Notes: a model not told the origin generated them from the letters alone. A stretch of 64,000 bases of DNA from Elysia crispata (GCA_033675545.1 JAWDGP010001156.1:197001-261000), one strand, 5' to 3'; positions 14,201 through 46,182 are shown, counted from the stretch's first letter. Program-made: numbers and translations.

Positions 14201-17200
14201 TCCGTAAAAAACTGAAAAATCTAGGGCAGACATAAAAAAAAGGACAAGCGACAACTCCTTGTAATAAATGGATTTTGATTTTTCTCATTCATGACAATTC
14301 CAACCAACTTTGAAAATCTCACCTGAGTATTGTACTCTGGCCGAGGATCATCAGCAAAGCTCACGAAGGGGTTGTGAGTGAGGACAACAGATCGGCGGTC
14401 TTTCAAGTACATGTCAAACCACAAGTCTGGAAAATAACAATTTATGAAAAGTGACAAACTTGTTGTATAAAAATGTACTAGCTCAAAACTTTCTTAAAAA
14501 TAGATCAACCTAAACCAAATGATGACTTCAAGAATTCCCCCCCCCCCCCAAACAAACAAAACAAAAGAAAAACAAACATTTTCTTGTGTTTACATACAGT
14601 CTCTTCAGTTTTACTTTAAATGTAAAAGTGAACGATTGGCTGTAAAAAGGGCTACACTTATATACATCGAAAAAAAAAACAAAAAAAAAGCCCAGACATA
14701 ATGAATAATTAGACACATAGAAAAAAATATTCATCAACTGAATAAAAATATACAATAAATTCATTTTTGCTTAATATGTAAAATGAACAAAAGGTTACAA
14801 TAGTTTAGAATGATCTTCTGTTGTGACCAAGGACAACATAACTAATTTAGTACCTGAGACATAATTGGTGTGTTTGTTTGCCTTGTCTTGTTCCACCAAC
14901 TGCTTGTGAAGGTCTGTAAGAAAGGAAAAAAAAAGTTCTTTTTGGAAAAATTGAGAAACTGATGGGGAATAGTTTATTCCTATCTCTTTGTATTAGCCAT
15001 TGTAATACTTGTATTAAAGATTGTTTTGCCACTTCTATTGTCAAAAATGACTAAGAGTTACCAAACATGTTTTTCAAAGATAGAAGATAGGTCAATGTAT
15101 CTTTGAAAGGATTACTGCCTACTTTTAAGGTAAAGTTCCTAAAAATACAAACACTTAACGACAACCCATCCCCATCACCCATATCAAGAAGATATCAGCA
15201 TTTTAGCACAGGAATGATTTGCTTGGGAGCAAAAACATCAATTGGTTGATCCTCAGTTTATCCATTTGGCTTTAAACATATGAAATGCAATCAGTACAAA
15301 ATGAAGACAACAAAAGCGCTACTGGTGCAAAAAATTTTAAGAAAATGCTAACATTATACTTCATCATGTGGCTAGATCATTCACTCAACCATGCTGCCTA
15401 TGGTACAAATTTGTAAGGTAAAGGTTGTTTTTATGTACATACTGAATAATTTTAACAGCTATAACTAACTGCCATTGCTCGAAAATGAGTTCTCCAATAC
15501 TACACAGAAGACTTAACCCATAGATGGACAGGAGAGACAAATAAAAATACAAAAAACAGAGGAAAACACTGATGCTATCAAGGATCATACGCAGGAACAA
15601 GTGATAGGGTTGGTAGTTCCATCTTCTATTTTCCTCACATGATTTGAAGTCTAAACAAGTCCTACTAAAATATTTCTTATCTATTTCCCATTGTCCATAA
15701 TTACGTGAAGATAAAGTTTAAAAAACTCACTCCCTGATACTACAATTTGATCAGACTGCACTAAAAACTTTAAGACATTTTCTTAAACTGCTCCTATTTT
15801 ATCCTCAAGGAAGTCTGAAGATGCAACAATGATAGATTCAAACCTCCGGTCCATCTCACCTTGTCCCTTCCCAGCCTGGAACTCGGCGACCACTTTCTGT
15901 AACTCCTTGTGCTCAACTTCTGACAGTAATGGCAGCTGAGCATTGAGGTAGCGCTCACACGATTTTCCTAACTCTGGGACGGGAAGCCTGGGTAGACTTG
16001 CTTGAAAGTGGTAGGTTGGAATACGTGTCTTGTGCAAGTATTCTCGCTCTGAGAAACTGGATGTGGCAAAAGAATCACAGAGAAAACAAATCACAAATTG
16101 TCAGTTACAGGGTTCAAGGTTAATGACTTTCTTTGAAAACTATCATGGCTGTACAATTGAGTTCTACACCCAGAAAATACTATGTTCCAACTTGAGACCA
16201 GTCGAAATTTGTAAATGATATTTTTGATTAGAAAACTAAACACCTCTTTAAAATTCTCTGTTCCCCATTCCATATGTTCATGCCCATTGGTGTGCTCTTG
16301 GGATAATCAGTGCACTTTGTACAGTCTCCAGACACCCATGCTTTATCACTTAAAAAAAAAGGGGTTGCAAAAGAAATACAACACAATAAACATTGTGCCA
16401 ATTCGTTAGTGCTTGATTTTGGTGAATGTATGAAAAAACATTTTTTATGAAGAGTAAAGTACATAGAGCACAACCAAGCAGTAGTAGTAAAGTGCTCTAT
16501 AAAAATTAAACATGATAATCATTATTACTATTCTTCTTCCTCCTCTTCTTATTGTTATTAATGTTATTATTATTATTATTATTATTTGTATTAGTATTAT
16601 TAAATCGTGATAAATATTATTATTACAAGATCAACTAATAATCCATTATTTCGCTAAAAAATCATGTTGTGATAAAATCCAACTTCCCTAGACTCTAGAT
16701 AATTCAAAATTTACTTACCTGCTGAGAGCAGCTGAGGTGTGAAGACATTTCCCATAATTCTGAAACATTTTCAAGTAAAATTATATAAAAAAAAAACACT
16801 CAAAGACACTGTGGAGGAAATGACACGATACTACTTCCCTTTTCAAGCCCCACTTAGTTAATGGTTCTAAACAACCTATGATTTTTTTGTCCCTCTATCT
16901 TGAGAGTCTCTCATGTACATCACAAAGATCAAATGACCAAGACCTCGCTCTGAATGGTCATAACATTCTGCTGGTAGAACTTAAGACCATTTACGTCGGC
17001 TCAGAGATGATAAAGCTTGGCTCCTATTGGTCTTAGACTGGCATCATACTTTTCCCCCATATTAAGACCCTGCATATCTTGAATGTACCATCTCAATTTT
17101 GAATCATGTCAAAGTTTAAAAGCCTATTGTTAGTGTTTATTTGGTAAAAAAAATTGTATTGGAAAAAAAAAAAGGATTTCCTTTCCAAATTATCAGTAGC

Positions 17201-19424
17201 CTGTGAAAGAATGTTCTGTGTTTATTTTCTGATAACATTTGATTCATATTTAAGACTTCCGTGTCGCCAGCTCCAAAGGAAGTCAGTAGCTAGATGCATG
17301 CAACAGTCTGATTCCTCAGTAGAACAACATAGTAGCCTATAACTGCTTTATGTTATCTGAGTGAGTCAGATACAAATCTTTGTCCCTAAATGTGAGGTGG
17401 CCTGGGATTTTAGGCTCGTGTCAGAAAACCACGTTTTGAGCCATAGGGCTTCAAATATAAAAAAAAAAATTCGACTTTTTGAGCTTGCACACACATTAGC
17501 TTCTCATGAACAATGATCCATTTTTTTATCATGTTAAAAAGTTTCAAAGCCCAAAAGCAACTTAAATATTATTTTTTTATGAAGATACTTGCAACTCTGT
17601 ATGAAAGCTTTCTTTAACTTTAAATGTCCTTTTCTCAATTTCTTGTTCCTCATACTTGTGTTAGATGTAAAGTCATACCTCAGCCACATATTAAGATATT
17701 CAAAACATTTAAATTATTTTATGCAGGGAATTGATTGGACTTTTAGAATATTGGTACATGTATATGGAAATCGTACTTTGTCCAAACTAGACATAGCCCA
17801 TAAACAGTCACCTCACAAATGTTGACAGAGATGAAATCACTCAATTGCCTACCATCAATTTGGTCACTCGGCCTGATCAGAAGCATTATCTATTGGATAT
17901 TCTGCTTAAACCTTTCATGACTGTCTCTCATAATTTATTTACTTTTGCTTGCTATCTGAGATATTCAGCTGGGACAGTGTGCGTTAATCTTCTAGTGAGT
18001 ACCTGCCAGTTTGAGAAAAAAAACTTAAATTACTTAATTTACTCCACTACAATCTTCATCTTTGATTTTAAACTTAAATGTTTGTTAACATAATTATATT
18101 GTCATATATATAAAGTAAGGGCATCTAATTATCAAAACGTGATACATTTCACCAATTTGTGTTCAGTCAGCTATGAGAGGCAGAATTTGAGACCAGTTTG
18201 TTTTCCTGCAGTCTAAATGTATGGCCAAAATGCAGAGCACTTGTAAGAACAGCAGTGCTACTAGATACTATCTCTTAAACAACTGCTCTTTTCAGTAGTG
18301 CAATACAATCATTGGTAACTAAGACTTAGCCACCGTTTGCCTAGGTATCAGGTGCACTTGGTATTGATTGTATGAAATTGCTTCCAGCTGGGCTAAAAAC
18401 TAATCATATCACATTTCATGACCATCTCCAAAAAAAGATATACTGCTATACTGTAAATTATCATTTCACTTTCCTTTCACTCCATAATCCATTTCTTATT
18501 TCAAGAATGATGAAGGACAAAAGGACTTGCTTAAAATAGAGCTTAAACTGGCCATTCAGCACAAAGGCTGTTTTATTTTCTTCAGAATACTAATGATTAC
18601 TAAGAATCAAGAATCTAGAGCTGCGGAGACCTGACGCATTTGTATTTGGGCCTCGATCTACATGTTTAGTTTTTCAACAAGTCCGATTCAGGTCAAGATT
18701 ACAACCTTGACCATCCTGATCAAAGAGCCACACAAACTGGTGTAATAGCAATAAAGTTATGAAGTTGCTGTCTGACAGAGATTCTACATTTTTCTAATCT
18801 AGACCTAGATCGAGTTAAAATCATTTTCTGGCAAGATGCACTAAACGCCACTGCCCCTCTCATCCTTCCTTTTTCTCAGGAAAATAATAGTATACTGAAA
18901 TGAAGTTCCTACGATAAGCTTTATCGTAGTGCAGGGTATATCTATCTATGGAATCCTTTTTTTTTAATACCACATTATCACAGCCTTACGCCAGTCAAAA
19001 AATATATTAGAGTCATCAGACGTAGATTTATATAATATCTTGAAAAGTTTGCGTAAATAATAAATTGATTTACTGGAAGAGCAAATGAAAGGTAGGCCTA
19101 TTACTTGAGCCTAGATATCAAGATATGATAAATGGCATTGGCAGGTCATACCAACTTTCATGAGCCGGTTTGTTTGCTTTCTTTGAGAAACCGGTCAAAA
19201 CTGTCAGTAAAGGCAAAACAGATCTGATTAAAATCTTCTAATAAAATTCGAGTTGTTTACTGAAATGGCGCGCAGTGCGATGAAAATTAGATCCGTTCCT
19301 CCTGTACTTTACAGTGAAATTAATATCTAGATCCAGATCTATAGGATCCTAGTCCTACCTGTAAACAATTTCGTAGTTCCTGAGAGACCGTCAAAGTTTT
19401 CCTCTGCAAAAATCTCGACTGCAT
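4938..19424 (-). CDS. CPT2: Carnitine O-palmitoyltransferase 2, mitochondrial
   Basis: CPT2 acts on the matrix side of the inner mitochondrial membrane, converting acylcarnitine plus CoA to acyl-CoA plus carnitine for beta-oxidation. I traced 15 coding exons, all GT-AG, as (in transcript order) 19359-19424, 16719-16759, 15860-16056, 14854-14913, 14323-14426, 13446-13579, 12729-12833, 12207-12304, 10428-10574, 9318-9444, 8584-8783, 7947-8116, 7223-7454, 6296-6484, 4938-5074. They join in frame to 2007 nt: 668 codons plus stop, against about 658 in human. The start at 19424 opens an Arg/Lys/Gln-rich, acid-poor presequence ([15 protein letters not shown]...), followed by [20 protein letters not shown]. 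Visible landmarks are [58 protein letters not shown], the catalytic [14 protein letters not shown] (His near residue 382), [25 protein letters not shown] and the carnitine-site ILSTSTL. It appears intact. The exon 3 acceptor was chosen to give [17 protein letters not shown]; the other in-frame option is less likely. Confidence 0.97.
5455..5768. mobile_element. Candidate piggyBac-type MITE (TTAA-flanked, about 306 bp)
   Basis: Inside CPT2 intron 14 a TTAA at 5455-5458 is followed by CCCCTCCGTGACAGTT, and a TTAA at 5765-5768 is preceded by the inverted partner, which reads CCCTTCATGGCATTT from the other side. The ends match at about 8 of 12 positions after the CCC, nearly all differences being transitions. 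TTAA target duplication with CCC-type termini is the known signature of piggyBac elements. The 113-codon open frame at 5486-5827 crosses the right end and shows no transposase motif, so I read it as chance. The element is too short to be autonomous. Confidence 0.5.
8199..8305. repeat. (AAT)n microsatellite in CPT2 intron 11
   Basis: AAT/ATA triplets run from about 8199 to 8260 with sparse interruptions, then degenerate AATAAT units follow to about 8305. It lies between CPT2 exons at 7947-8116 and 8584-8783. Confidence 0.9.
10923..11440. repeat. Mosaic minisatellite in CPT2 intron 8
   Basis: The core ATTGTGGCCATTGCTTATGT (continuing through CCTATCACAAAACAGG) occurs six times, near 10985, 11050, 11151, 11251, 11316 and 11382. 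Spacings are about 65-66, 101, 100, 65 and 66 bp. Two unit types alternate: a short one carrying AACCAGGTAGAAGGGCCCAG and a long one carrying AAGTTGCTCATAATGACCAC plus TGGTGTATACAGTGTCTTC. The copies are nearly identical, so expansion looks recent. It lies wholly inside the intron 10575-12206. Confidence 0.93.
16533..16596. repeat. (TTC/TTA)n microsatellite in CPT2 intron 2
   Basis: Imperfect TTC triplets pass into TTATTATTA units, interrupted near the end. It lies between exons 15860-16056 and 16719-16759. Confidence 0.85.
16760..19358 (-). other. CPT2 intron 1
   Basis: This 2.6-kb stretch separates the presequence exon from exon 2. Its short open frames (17154-17342, 17589-17825, 17845-18093, all on the other strand) lack recognisable domains or splice-bounded structure. 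No repeat or mobile element was recognised by eye. Confidence 0.65.
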
Positions 19425-20020
19425 ATCTGTAATGTTGAATGGTGATGTTCTGTCAAATCGTTACAAATACAGAGGTAAAAGAGGCAGAGCTTCTAAAAAA
19501 TAAACATCAGCTGATGCCTTGCCTAATTTAGAACTAGATTTTTAGATAAACGAAAGCTCATCCAAGAAGACTGATGCCTCTCTGGCTTAGCCTAGAGCAC
19601 CAGCAGCACATCAACCAACTTTGCTCAACACACAGGCCTGAACTTTGACCCCCTATCAACACAGTGACAGCGTCTCTGGTGACAGTTTTCGCACTCATCG
19701 GCTCGCTTGCTTTTTGTCAGTACCAAGTGTCCTTGATAGGTATTGAAATCCCCTGTTGCAGCTTTTTCGAGTTCATTGACCAGTGTGCTGGGTCATTCAA
19801 TAGTACTGACACCGTCCACTTTCACAGCTGTAATCAGCATATATAGTCCAGATTTACTCTTTTTCCTCTATTGTAAAAAAAAAAGGGTATCGGCCTTTTT
19901 GAAAGAAAGATAAAAACGGAGGAAATTGCCAATGTATAATTATGCGGTTTTGAGAGAAGTTAAAGCAAGGAGATGAACATCGAAAATGTCTTGAGTTTTG
20001 TGGGTCGACTCGAATTAGAC
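19425..20020. promoter_or_regulatory. CPT2 5' UTR and presumed promoter region
   Basis: This is the sequence immediately upstream of the CPT2 start codon on the minus strand. I see no clear TATA box at a fixed distance and cannot place the transcription start. A palindrome containing CATCAGCTGATG lies at about 19505-19516 and includes an E-box core CAGCTG. Regulatory function is inferred from position only. Confidence 0.35.
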
Positions 20021-20290
20021 TACCCCCCCCCCCCCACACACACACACACTCCCTATCCCCCCTCTCTCATTCTCATTAACCTATATTTCAAACTCACGTT
20101 TATTCCCTCATCTAGAGTCAAACTGCATTGCTTGAGTCTCCAGAGTTCCCCGCTTTCTCTCTCTCTCTCTCTCACTCACACACACACACAAAATCACGTC
20201 TATCCCCTCACCTACAATCACACTACATTTCTTGGCGCTTCACCCCCCCATCTTCTCTCTCTCTCTCTCTTACACGTACACACCCTACGT
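20021..20290. repeat. Scattered (C)n, (CA)n and (CT)n tracts
   Basis: A C-run followed by CACACA begins near 20024, and two CTCTCT tracts with adjoining CACACA follow at about 20156-20189 and 20253-20290. These are low-complexity; the Ser-Leu-His frames across them are not genes. Confidence 0.85.
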
Positions 20291-20553
20291 GTATCTGCTT
20301 TGATAATGACTTATATTTAACTAACGGAAGAAACAATCGCAAACAAAGATCTAATTTAAGAACGAAAAATAAAGCACAGAGACCGAGGGAAACAAGAAAA
20401 GAAAATAACATTGAAGGGCAAAGTGATGAGAGTCGTTTACGCATGAGTACGAGTGATGGTTCTGTTCCCGTCTTGTGCACGATTTCTTATTCTCGCAGTA
20501 TTCTGTGTGTCGTCTTATCTGATAGTCTTAAGTTAGAGCCCGTTTTGTGATTG
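20291..20553. other. Non-coding spacer
   Basis: Unique sequence between simple repeats. Frames overlapping it start inside low-complexity DNA and have no recognisable domain. Confidence 0.6.
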
Positions 20554-21119
<566 letters not shown>

Positions 21120-24100
21120 TTCGACAGCATGATCTAATTACTTATTTTTTTTTAAATGTATTGCTTTTCTGGGAGGGATGGCTGGAGAAAATATGAATAT
21201 TCATCTCTTTATTTGCGAGATAAAAACGGTCATGATATAATTCCAGAACAATACTTGTAGATCTCTTATTTGTCACCAAGAGAAAAACATTATGCTACTC
21301 AGTGTAGGAGTGACTTTAAAAAAATGCAAAATGAAAAAAAAAAGATTAATAAGTCGTATACATCAACAACGCCAAGAAAAAAAAGTTAAAAATGATATTG
21401 TAGCAATTTTAATAAGAATTGATTCATTCTTTTAATCATGACAGCAATATATTTAAAAAAAAATGAAAACAATATACATAATAACGTCATTCTATCAACT
21501 GAAGTCAATATACATATGTATAAATAATGGTGTACAAATTTTGTTGAATCATTTTAGACTGATTACAAAACCTGATAAGCAAAATATGAATGCATTTTTT
21601 TTTTTTTTATTAATTTATATCTATAGAGACCCTAAATGTTAAGTGATGCTTCAGGCAAAGAATTAGCAAGACTTGATGATTGAACACCATAATCTGAAAC
21701 AGAATTTGAAAAGGCAAAAAGGGCAAAAATTATAAAGGCCCATGGTAAACAACAAGGTGGCTCTAAATTTGAAGGCATTACATTGTAAAAATGGAAAAAA
21801 AGCATCTTTCCTCCCTGATCATACATAATATTTGTACACAATTATGACCTCAAGTTACAAAGATAATTTAACTTATGCTTTAAGAAGTGTGCAGCTAAGT
21901 ACCACATTGAATGCTCTGAGGTGATTAGCTCTTCTAGGTCCTTTATCGATCCTTCATATCAATTATGAACCTGAGTATGAATGACCAGATCTAAACCAAA
22001 TAAGCCGAAAATTGAAAATTGATCTATATCTAGACATTTAGAACCAGGTCTTAGCTCTAGATTAGAGGAGAGGCTAAAAAGTAAAATTTGGGAGTACCCA
22101 TTACAAAGTGCTTTCATGAAACTATTATAAATCTTTTCCCTCATACTAATTAATAAAAATCAAAATGAACTTTTACCGCTTCTATAGCATCAATAATAAT
22201 TCGCATTCAGCTTTTTCTTCACTCTTTTCTGAGTACATCTGAATAAAGTACACAGAGAATCTATGATGACAATATACAGAAGAACAGAATAATAGTTGCA
22301 GGTGACAGGCTAAGCTTCCATTTTAGACATTGATACATCCCAGCTTTCAATCAATCAGCTGCCCTGCCCTTTAGCATAGACAAACATGGTCTTCCATGCA
22401 TTTTATCCCTCGCTGCTTTGAGTGTATCTGTCATTCTCTTTTCTTTTAGTTACTTTGTTAGTCTATCCAACATCTTTTCTCACTACTTTCCCTTGCTGCG
22501 TATCACAGCTCTACAACATGTTAATGCAGCATCTACTATATATCCTGGATTCATTCTGCTTTTCTTGTTATCTACTTGAACTTATATCTGAGGCTGTAAT
22601 ATGTCCTGATGGCGTGAGAATGATTTACGTATAAGACCTTCAAGACGCCAACAAATTCATGCTTAACCGCAAATTATTCTTGACCTACCAACAATCTACC
22701 TAAAAACAGTCATGTAAAAGAATGAAAAAAAAAAATAACAAGATAAAAGGTTTGTTTAAAAAGAAGAATAAAGGAATTAAGACCCACCATAATACATGCA
22801 ATCGTTATGCCATTATTACAGCAGAGCTTTAGAGAAATTCACACACAAAAAACACATTAAAAATATCGCAACAATTGATACTTTTTTACAATGAATAAAA
22901 GGATTTTGTTTCCATGAAACTTGAAAAAAAAATGTTGAAATTAATATGCGAATTTCAAGGAATAGTTAATATTAATTGTGCAAGTAAAATAATTTTTTAT
23001 ACATAAACATTCTAAATAAATGCATCAAATTTTTAACAAAATTGCTGATACAGACTCCTATTTTCTTCACCCAAATCATTTAAATTGCAAATACTTGGTC
23101 CTCTTTGCTTTCCTACTTTGCAACCACAGTTGCTTTGTTCACCAGAGAACAAAAAAGAGTGCACTGCACTATCTCACATGCAGTCTTACAATTACAGAAA
23201 TTTATAGCAGAGATAAAAGTAAATAAAAATGGAATTTAATAAAAAAAAAAGTTATTTTAGAAGGAAATTTTAGTGAGGATTTTTTTTAGAAAATAATATT
23301 AATGTAATCTAAATTTTAAATTCACCCGAGCCACTCCAAGCTCTACATGATTTCCTAAATTGTTTTCTGACTATTTTTCCTCAAGATTTTTTTCACATAC
23401 TCTCTGAATGGACTCTTGAAAGGAAAATACAATTAAAGTGATAAAGTATCTTCCTGTGAGCTAATAAGTGAGCAAAAAATTAAGTAAAAAGTATAATTCC
23501 CAACTCTTTGAAAACGTCCTTCTAAGCATAAAAGGCAAGACTTAGAGTAGAAACACTGTGCAGTATAAGCAGTCAAAATCTACATCAAGGGCTTTTCTTC
23601 TAAAAATAAGATGATAGTCTGCTCATTTACAGAGATGAAAATTTACCTTAAGCAAATCGATGCACTGTTTCTACATCTGATGATAGATTAGAAAAAAAAA
23701 TTGAAGCAAGTGAATTAGATTTTATTACAGGAAAAAAAGTATCAAAATTGCAATTCTCAATATTGTTTTTAAAGTGAAAAAAAAATTTCCAATATTTTTA
23801 TTGGAATATAGGTTTAGTACTGCAATATAATAATTTCAATACAATGGAAAAAAATACAGATTTTAAGTAAATGTCACCGTGTTTGCACCAAATGTATAGT
23901 AGGTTAAAAAAAACAACAAAGAAGACTTTTCTTATTTGAATGCCCTAGCAAAATATGTAAAGTATTTTTTACTGCTTATTAAGGCACAGTTTTAATTACA
24001 ATTCTTCTTGATGATATTGCTTTATGATGAAACAAGTCTACAAACAAACAAAAACAGAAATAATAAAAAAAAGTCTTCTCACAACTTGCGTCAATACATT

Positions 24101-27100
24101 ACTGTCATAAAAAGCTTTCACCATGGACCAAAATAAAGATGAAATGAAGAATAGAATAATACTTGATAAAATTGGCAATTATAATTTAACTGCCACAGGA
24201 AAAGGATCAAAATCTGGTCAGGCAAATGATAAGTTCTAGCAAACAATCTTAATTAGTTTAAGACACTCATGTGTAATTCTGGAGATTTCAAAGGCACAAC
24301 TTCCATCCTCTATTGTCTCTACCCACACAAAACAGTCACAACAAATTCAAAAACCAAAAAAATAAATAAAACCCAAAAACAAACCATCAAACTGAACAAT
24401 GGTCTGCTAAACAATTTTCTTGCAAATGCTAGTATGATTCAAAGACATGACAAATTGGTATGGCAAGCATGAATTAAAAATGGTAGAAATGAAATGAACT
24501 TTATTCTGCCGTTGCACTTACTATTATCACAGATTAAATATGAACATCTACACTTTACAGACAAAAATAAATGCTTTCAAAAGAGATGTGATGGTAAGTT
24601 GTATTAAATGAAGAAATATCTATCTATTGATTTTAAAATATTGAGCCTAAGTCAAACTCATATTTTATTCCTGCTTCCAGAGGTACAAAAACAAAATTGA
24701 AGTTTGAAATAGAATAAAACTTAATTCAATTAAAGTATGTACAATATAACCTTACATGTAATACCTTACCATGAAAAATCTTTCAATCACATCTTTCATA
24801 TTTTACTCTCGATGTATAAATCAAATACTTAGTACAAAATACAAAATTACCTATGTTGCTTGAACACAATGTTAAATACTGCCACTACATTAAAAGTTCA
24901 AGTCGGGCTCAACGCACATTAGATTTAAAACAAGAATTTGAGTATAATACAGAGAGAGGATAGGTACAAGGAAGCTCTGACTAATAAAATCAAGACATAT
25001 ATCGAATTATCAACCTTTAGACTCTTAGAGAGACTGGTTAAAAAACATGGGATAACATCAGCATGAAGATAGTTATTAATTTCTTATTTTCAAAACATTT
25101 ACCTTTGTTAACATTTATAACATCATATAGATTAAAAATTATTTTGAACTATAAGAAGTGTTAAGTCAAATTCATTCATCCCAATGAAAATTGCAACAAC
25201 CTTTCTCATTGGTTAAAGCACTGAGAAAATTGAAAGCAGTAAAATAAAAAGGCTTCAAACTTCATTGAACTCCCAATTTTTTTTTTATCAATACAGTGGG
25301 TGGATCAAAGTAATTTCTCTAATAAAAGCATGTGATGGCTTAAATAATCATCACTGTGGTACAATACAATTTAAGTGTTGTTTGAGTGGGCTATCGTCAC
25401 AGCAAGTGTTAAAATACTGCTCTGCTTTGTATATGAACAAATCAAAGAATTAATAAACGTTCTAAAGATAATTCTGTCCTTAACACATTTCAAAGGCAAC
25501 TATAAACATGTGGCATAATGCGAAAACCCATCAATCGCTTAATGTACAATAGAAATATAACCTATTACAGTTAAATTAGACACAAGTCAGATCTGCTATA
25601 CAACACTCACTATAGTATACATGAGTACAATTTGTCAACCAAGATGCCTATTTAAACAACCAACCTCAAATCAATAGCATCAGAACATAAAACCGCTTGT
25701 AAGGCCTCAAAAAGGTAAAATATACAGATTTACTTGTGATTTTGACAAGCTCAACATCACTAAAGCCACCACAGCTGTCATTGCTCCCCCATTAAATCTT
25801 TTAATGATCAGTAAAATAAAATGTCAAAATCTTTTGATGAAAGTGATGAAGAAGATCATTGCTACAAGTCCTCATGAAGTTGCAAATAGATAATATCTGA
25901 TGACATTAAAAGGATAGTCAAGCTCAGTCTCAGATCTAGTATCTATACCTAATCCCAAGATTCAAGATACATATCAAGCTTCCTTACCAAACTTAGACTA
26001 ACATTTGGTGAACTGGTTAAAAAAAAAGGTCTTTGCTGTGTCATAGATTATGCATATATCAAAATATCTTGTTTTATCCCTTTAAACTCCTCTAATGTTC
26101 ACTTTAGGGTTAGGTGATTTAGACCATCTGTCAGCTTTCAATATTTTCTCCTGCAACTGTTCTTTAGATAGTATAATTTGTTAATTGCTAGAGAATTTCC
26201 ACTTACATATTCTAAAGTAGTTGAGGTTAAATTTAAATTTGAACTATTTTTATTGCAGTAATTTAGGTTTACCTTTAATCATTAAAATCGAGGACATTCT
26301 CCCTTAACAAAGAGGAGACTACTACTGCTCCTGATCCTTTGATTACTGAGGCGATCAAGTTGCGACAAATGAAAGCAATCTGAACCATACATGTTAATGC
26401 TCCCTTTATGATGAAAAAAAAGCCGTTTTGAACCTCTGTCTCCTCCCACCCCCCCACCCCCCCCGAAGCATTAAATGCCAGAGGTCTAAATAACGCTGGG
26501 ATGTCAAATGATGAGCTTCACGATGTTCTTTTAACAAAGTTTCAACAAACAGAGCGCAAATGCTCTTGTATAGACCGCACAATTCATCGACACTACATCT
26601 TTACTTAGGTATTAAAAAATCTTCATGATTAAAACTGAACGTCTTAATGAGGCACTATAAAATGAATAAAGTAAAATTTTGGGTTCATAAAAAAAAAAGG
26701 CACATGTCCTTTCTAATTCTCAACTTTTCTCCAACTTATATAGCACTGTTCATTTCATCAAATTTGCTGAGTTGGATGCAAATCTCTTATCTGGAGGTAC
26801 AATATAACATTGGATCACTGAAGTTAAATTTTGCCTAGATTTTCAGCCTTTCATTATAAATTTAAATATTTAGTTAGAAACTTTTATGTAAACATTTTGT
26901 CTGTCTCTTGCTTTTACAAACCCTAAAAAAAATTGAAAAATAAGCACCAAAAGATCAACACAAAATAAACCGTTTGACAATGCATTCATTAACTATTATG
27001 GTTATAAAAATCAATAAAAAGTATTACAAACACATATCCTTGAACTTTAAATACTTGAAGGATTTAAAATATTACATTTAAATAAAAATCAGGAATACCC

Positions 27101-28243
27101 AGCAGATGTCTCTTTTAGGACTTTTGGTTATCTTATTGCTTAAAAATGTAACCCCTGAGAGGCTTTCCTGAAGCTTCACGGAAATAAATTGAAAAAAAGC
27201 AGAAAGAGCTAAAAATAAATTATAAGGAGCCACATAAAATCTATGAATTAAATTAAACACTAATTTCTCCATTTCTCTAAAAGCTCCAGTTGAAAGACAT
27301 TTGACAAATTTTGTAAAAAGTATGTTTGGAGGTCATACAAAAATTCCGACATGTTGTTGCTATGTTTACTCACATTTCTAACCACTAATGCCTCCGGGAA
27401 GTTAGAAAAAAAATATACTTCCTTTCCTTTTCATGTGATGAGTCCAATAATTTTTTTGAGGCACCTTCCTCTCTGAAATATACAGTTTCCAAATTCAGTT
27501 GCCTGTTTGCATCCTATTTTACGTATTACACTTGCATACTTAATTTTCGAAAATAAAAAAATAAAATTATAAACATCTTCACTTGCATCTGCAATCTCTC
27601 CTTCACTTAAGGCTGGATCTAGATTGGATAAATATAGCCCAACATTACCTTTTCCATCAATTACTCCATCACTTGCTGTTTCATGATTTTTTTATTCTTT
27701 CCCACTCTTACTTAGATTGACTTCTTACTTCTTACTTAAATTTTTGCATTTATAATGTTGATGATGATGATGATAATAATAATAAAAATAAGGGTTGAAA
27801 TTTAAAAAAGGGGGGAAAAAATGGAGTTAAAAATAAGTAATGAGTCATAGGCTGCTTTCACCACATTTTAAATGTGTTGTTAGTGGTAGCAATTCATTAA
27901 TCTGAGCATCTAAGTGAAAATTGTATGAAAATATAAGAGCTCAATGGAAAGATTTCAGATTTTTGACTCTTCTTTTCTTAATTTTTAAAGTTTTGAAAAT
28001 TCCATTCACTCATATGGGTTGTAGGACATGTACGAAGTGTGTAAATTCATTTTTTAGAAAGCTGTTGTTGTTCAGTAAATCAAAAGTTAGCAAACACAGT
28101 GTGAACTTAAACCATTCACCTTGAACAAAAGTAAAAAAAAATCTCTTCAGAGGTAAGCTGCAGAACTGTTGCAAATATGTCTTGTGTAGCAATAATAGGA
28201 GAGGCAAATGACAACAGTGGAAATATTTGAGTTATAAGAAGTT
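21120..28243. other. Non-coding DNA downstream of copine
   Basis: Seven kilobases of AT-rich sequence with no gene recognised on either strand; the open frames are 60-80 codons without domain signature. The part nearest 28243 is presumably copine 3' UTR (minus strand). A minus-strand AATAAA lies at 27691-27696, about 550 nt after the stop. A short (GAT)n-(AAT)n run lies at about 27759-27789 and a C-run at about 26450-26464. Confidence 0.55.
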
Positions 28244-45600
<17,357 letters not shown>

Positions 45601-46182
45601 TTCAATTCAATTCTAGATTTTCTAGATCTAGATCTCGATTGAGATTTAATTTAATCTTAGATCTTGATCTTGATGTTTAAATCAACTAGATCTGACTGTT
45701 CTCAAGATACTTTTCGCTGTATGCCTAAATTATATTAGTCTTCTTTGGAACTAAATTAATCACTATTTTAGATATCTGCAACTAGACTAGAGATATAGGG
45801 CCTAGATCCTATAGCTACTTCTACTTAAAATTCTAGATCTAGTTTTAATCTCACATGATAGACTAGAATCAATCTACTATTTCGAAACATCAGGAAGAAA
45901 GATTATTCCTCGATAGATTGTTGATGTTGGGCAATGCACCCGGTAAGCCTAATTCATCTAATTTACTAATCTAGACTTGTTTCTAAATAAAGCTTGAAAG
46001 AAAAATTGTCTAATAATGGAGACTTGCTTATTTTGAACCTCTTCAACACCAAAAGCTCAGTTTGGTGGAACAGACCAAATTCAATATTATCGGTGAGCTA
46101 ATGTCAGCTGAAGCAGCCAATATGCCGGCTCATAATATACATTTTTCAATTACACCTGCCATTAAACTCAAAATATCTAGTG
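45601..46182. promoter_or_regulatory. Copine 5' flank and presumed promoter region
   Basis: Directly upstream of the copine start codon on the minus strand. It is rich in overlapping TCTAGATCTAGATC-type words (45613-45636, 45831-45842 and others). No core promoter element could be fixed. The copine start was chosen because the ATG at 45600 opens a short N-terminus running straight into C2A through an in-frame splice. Confidence 0.35.
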
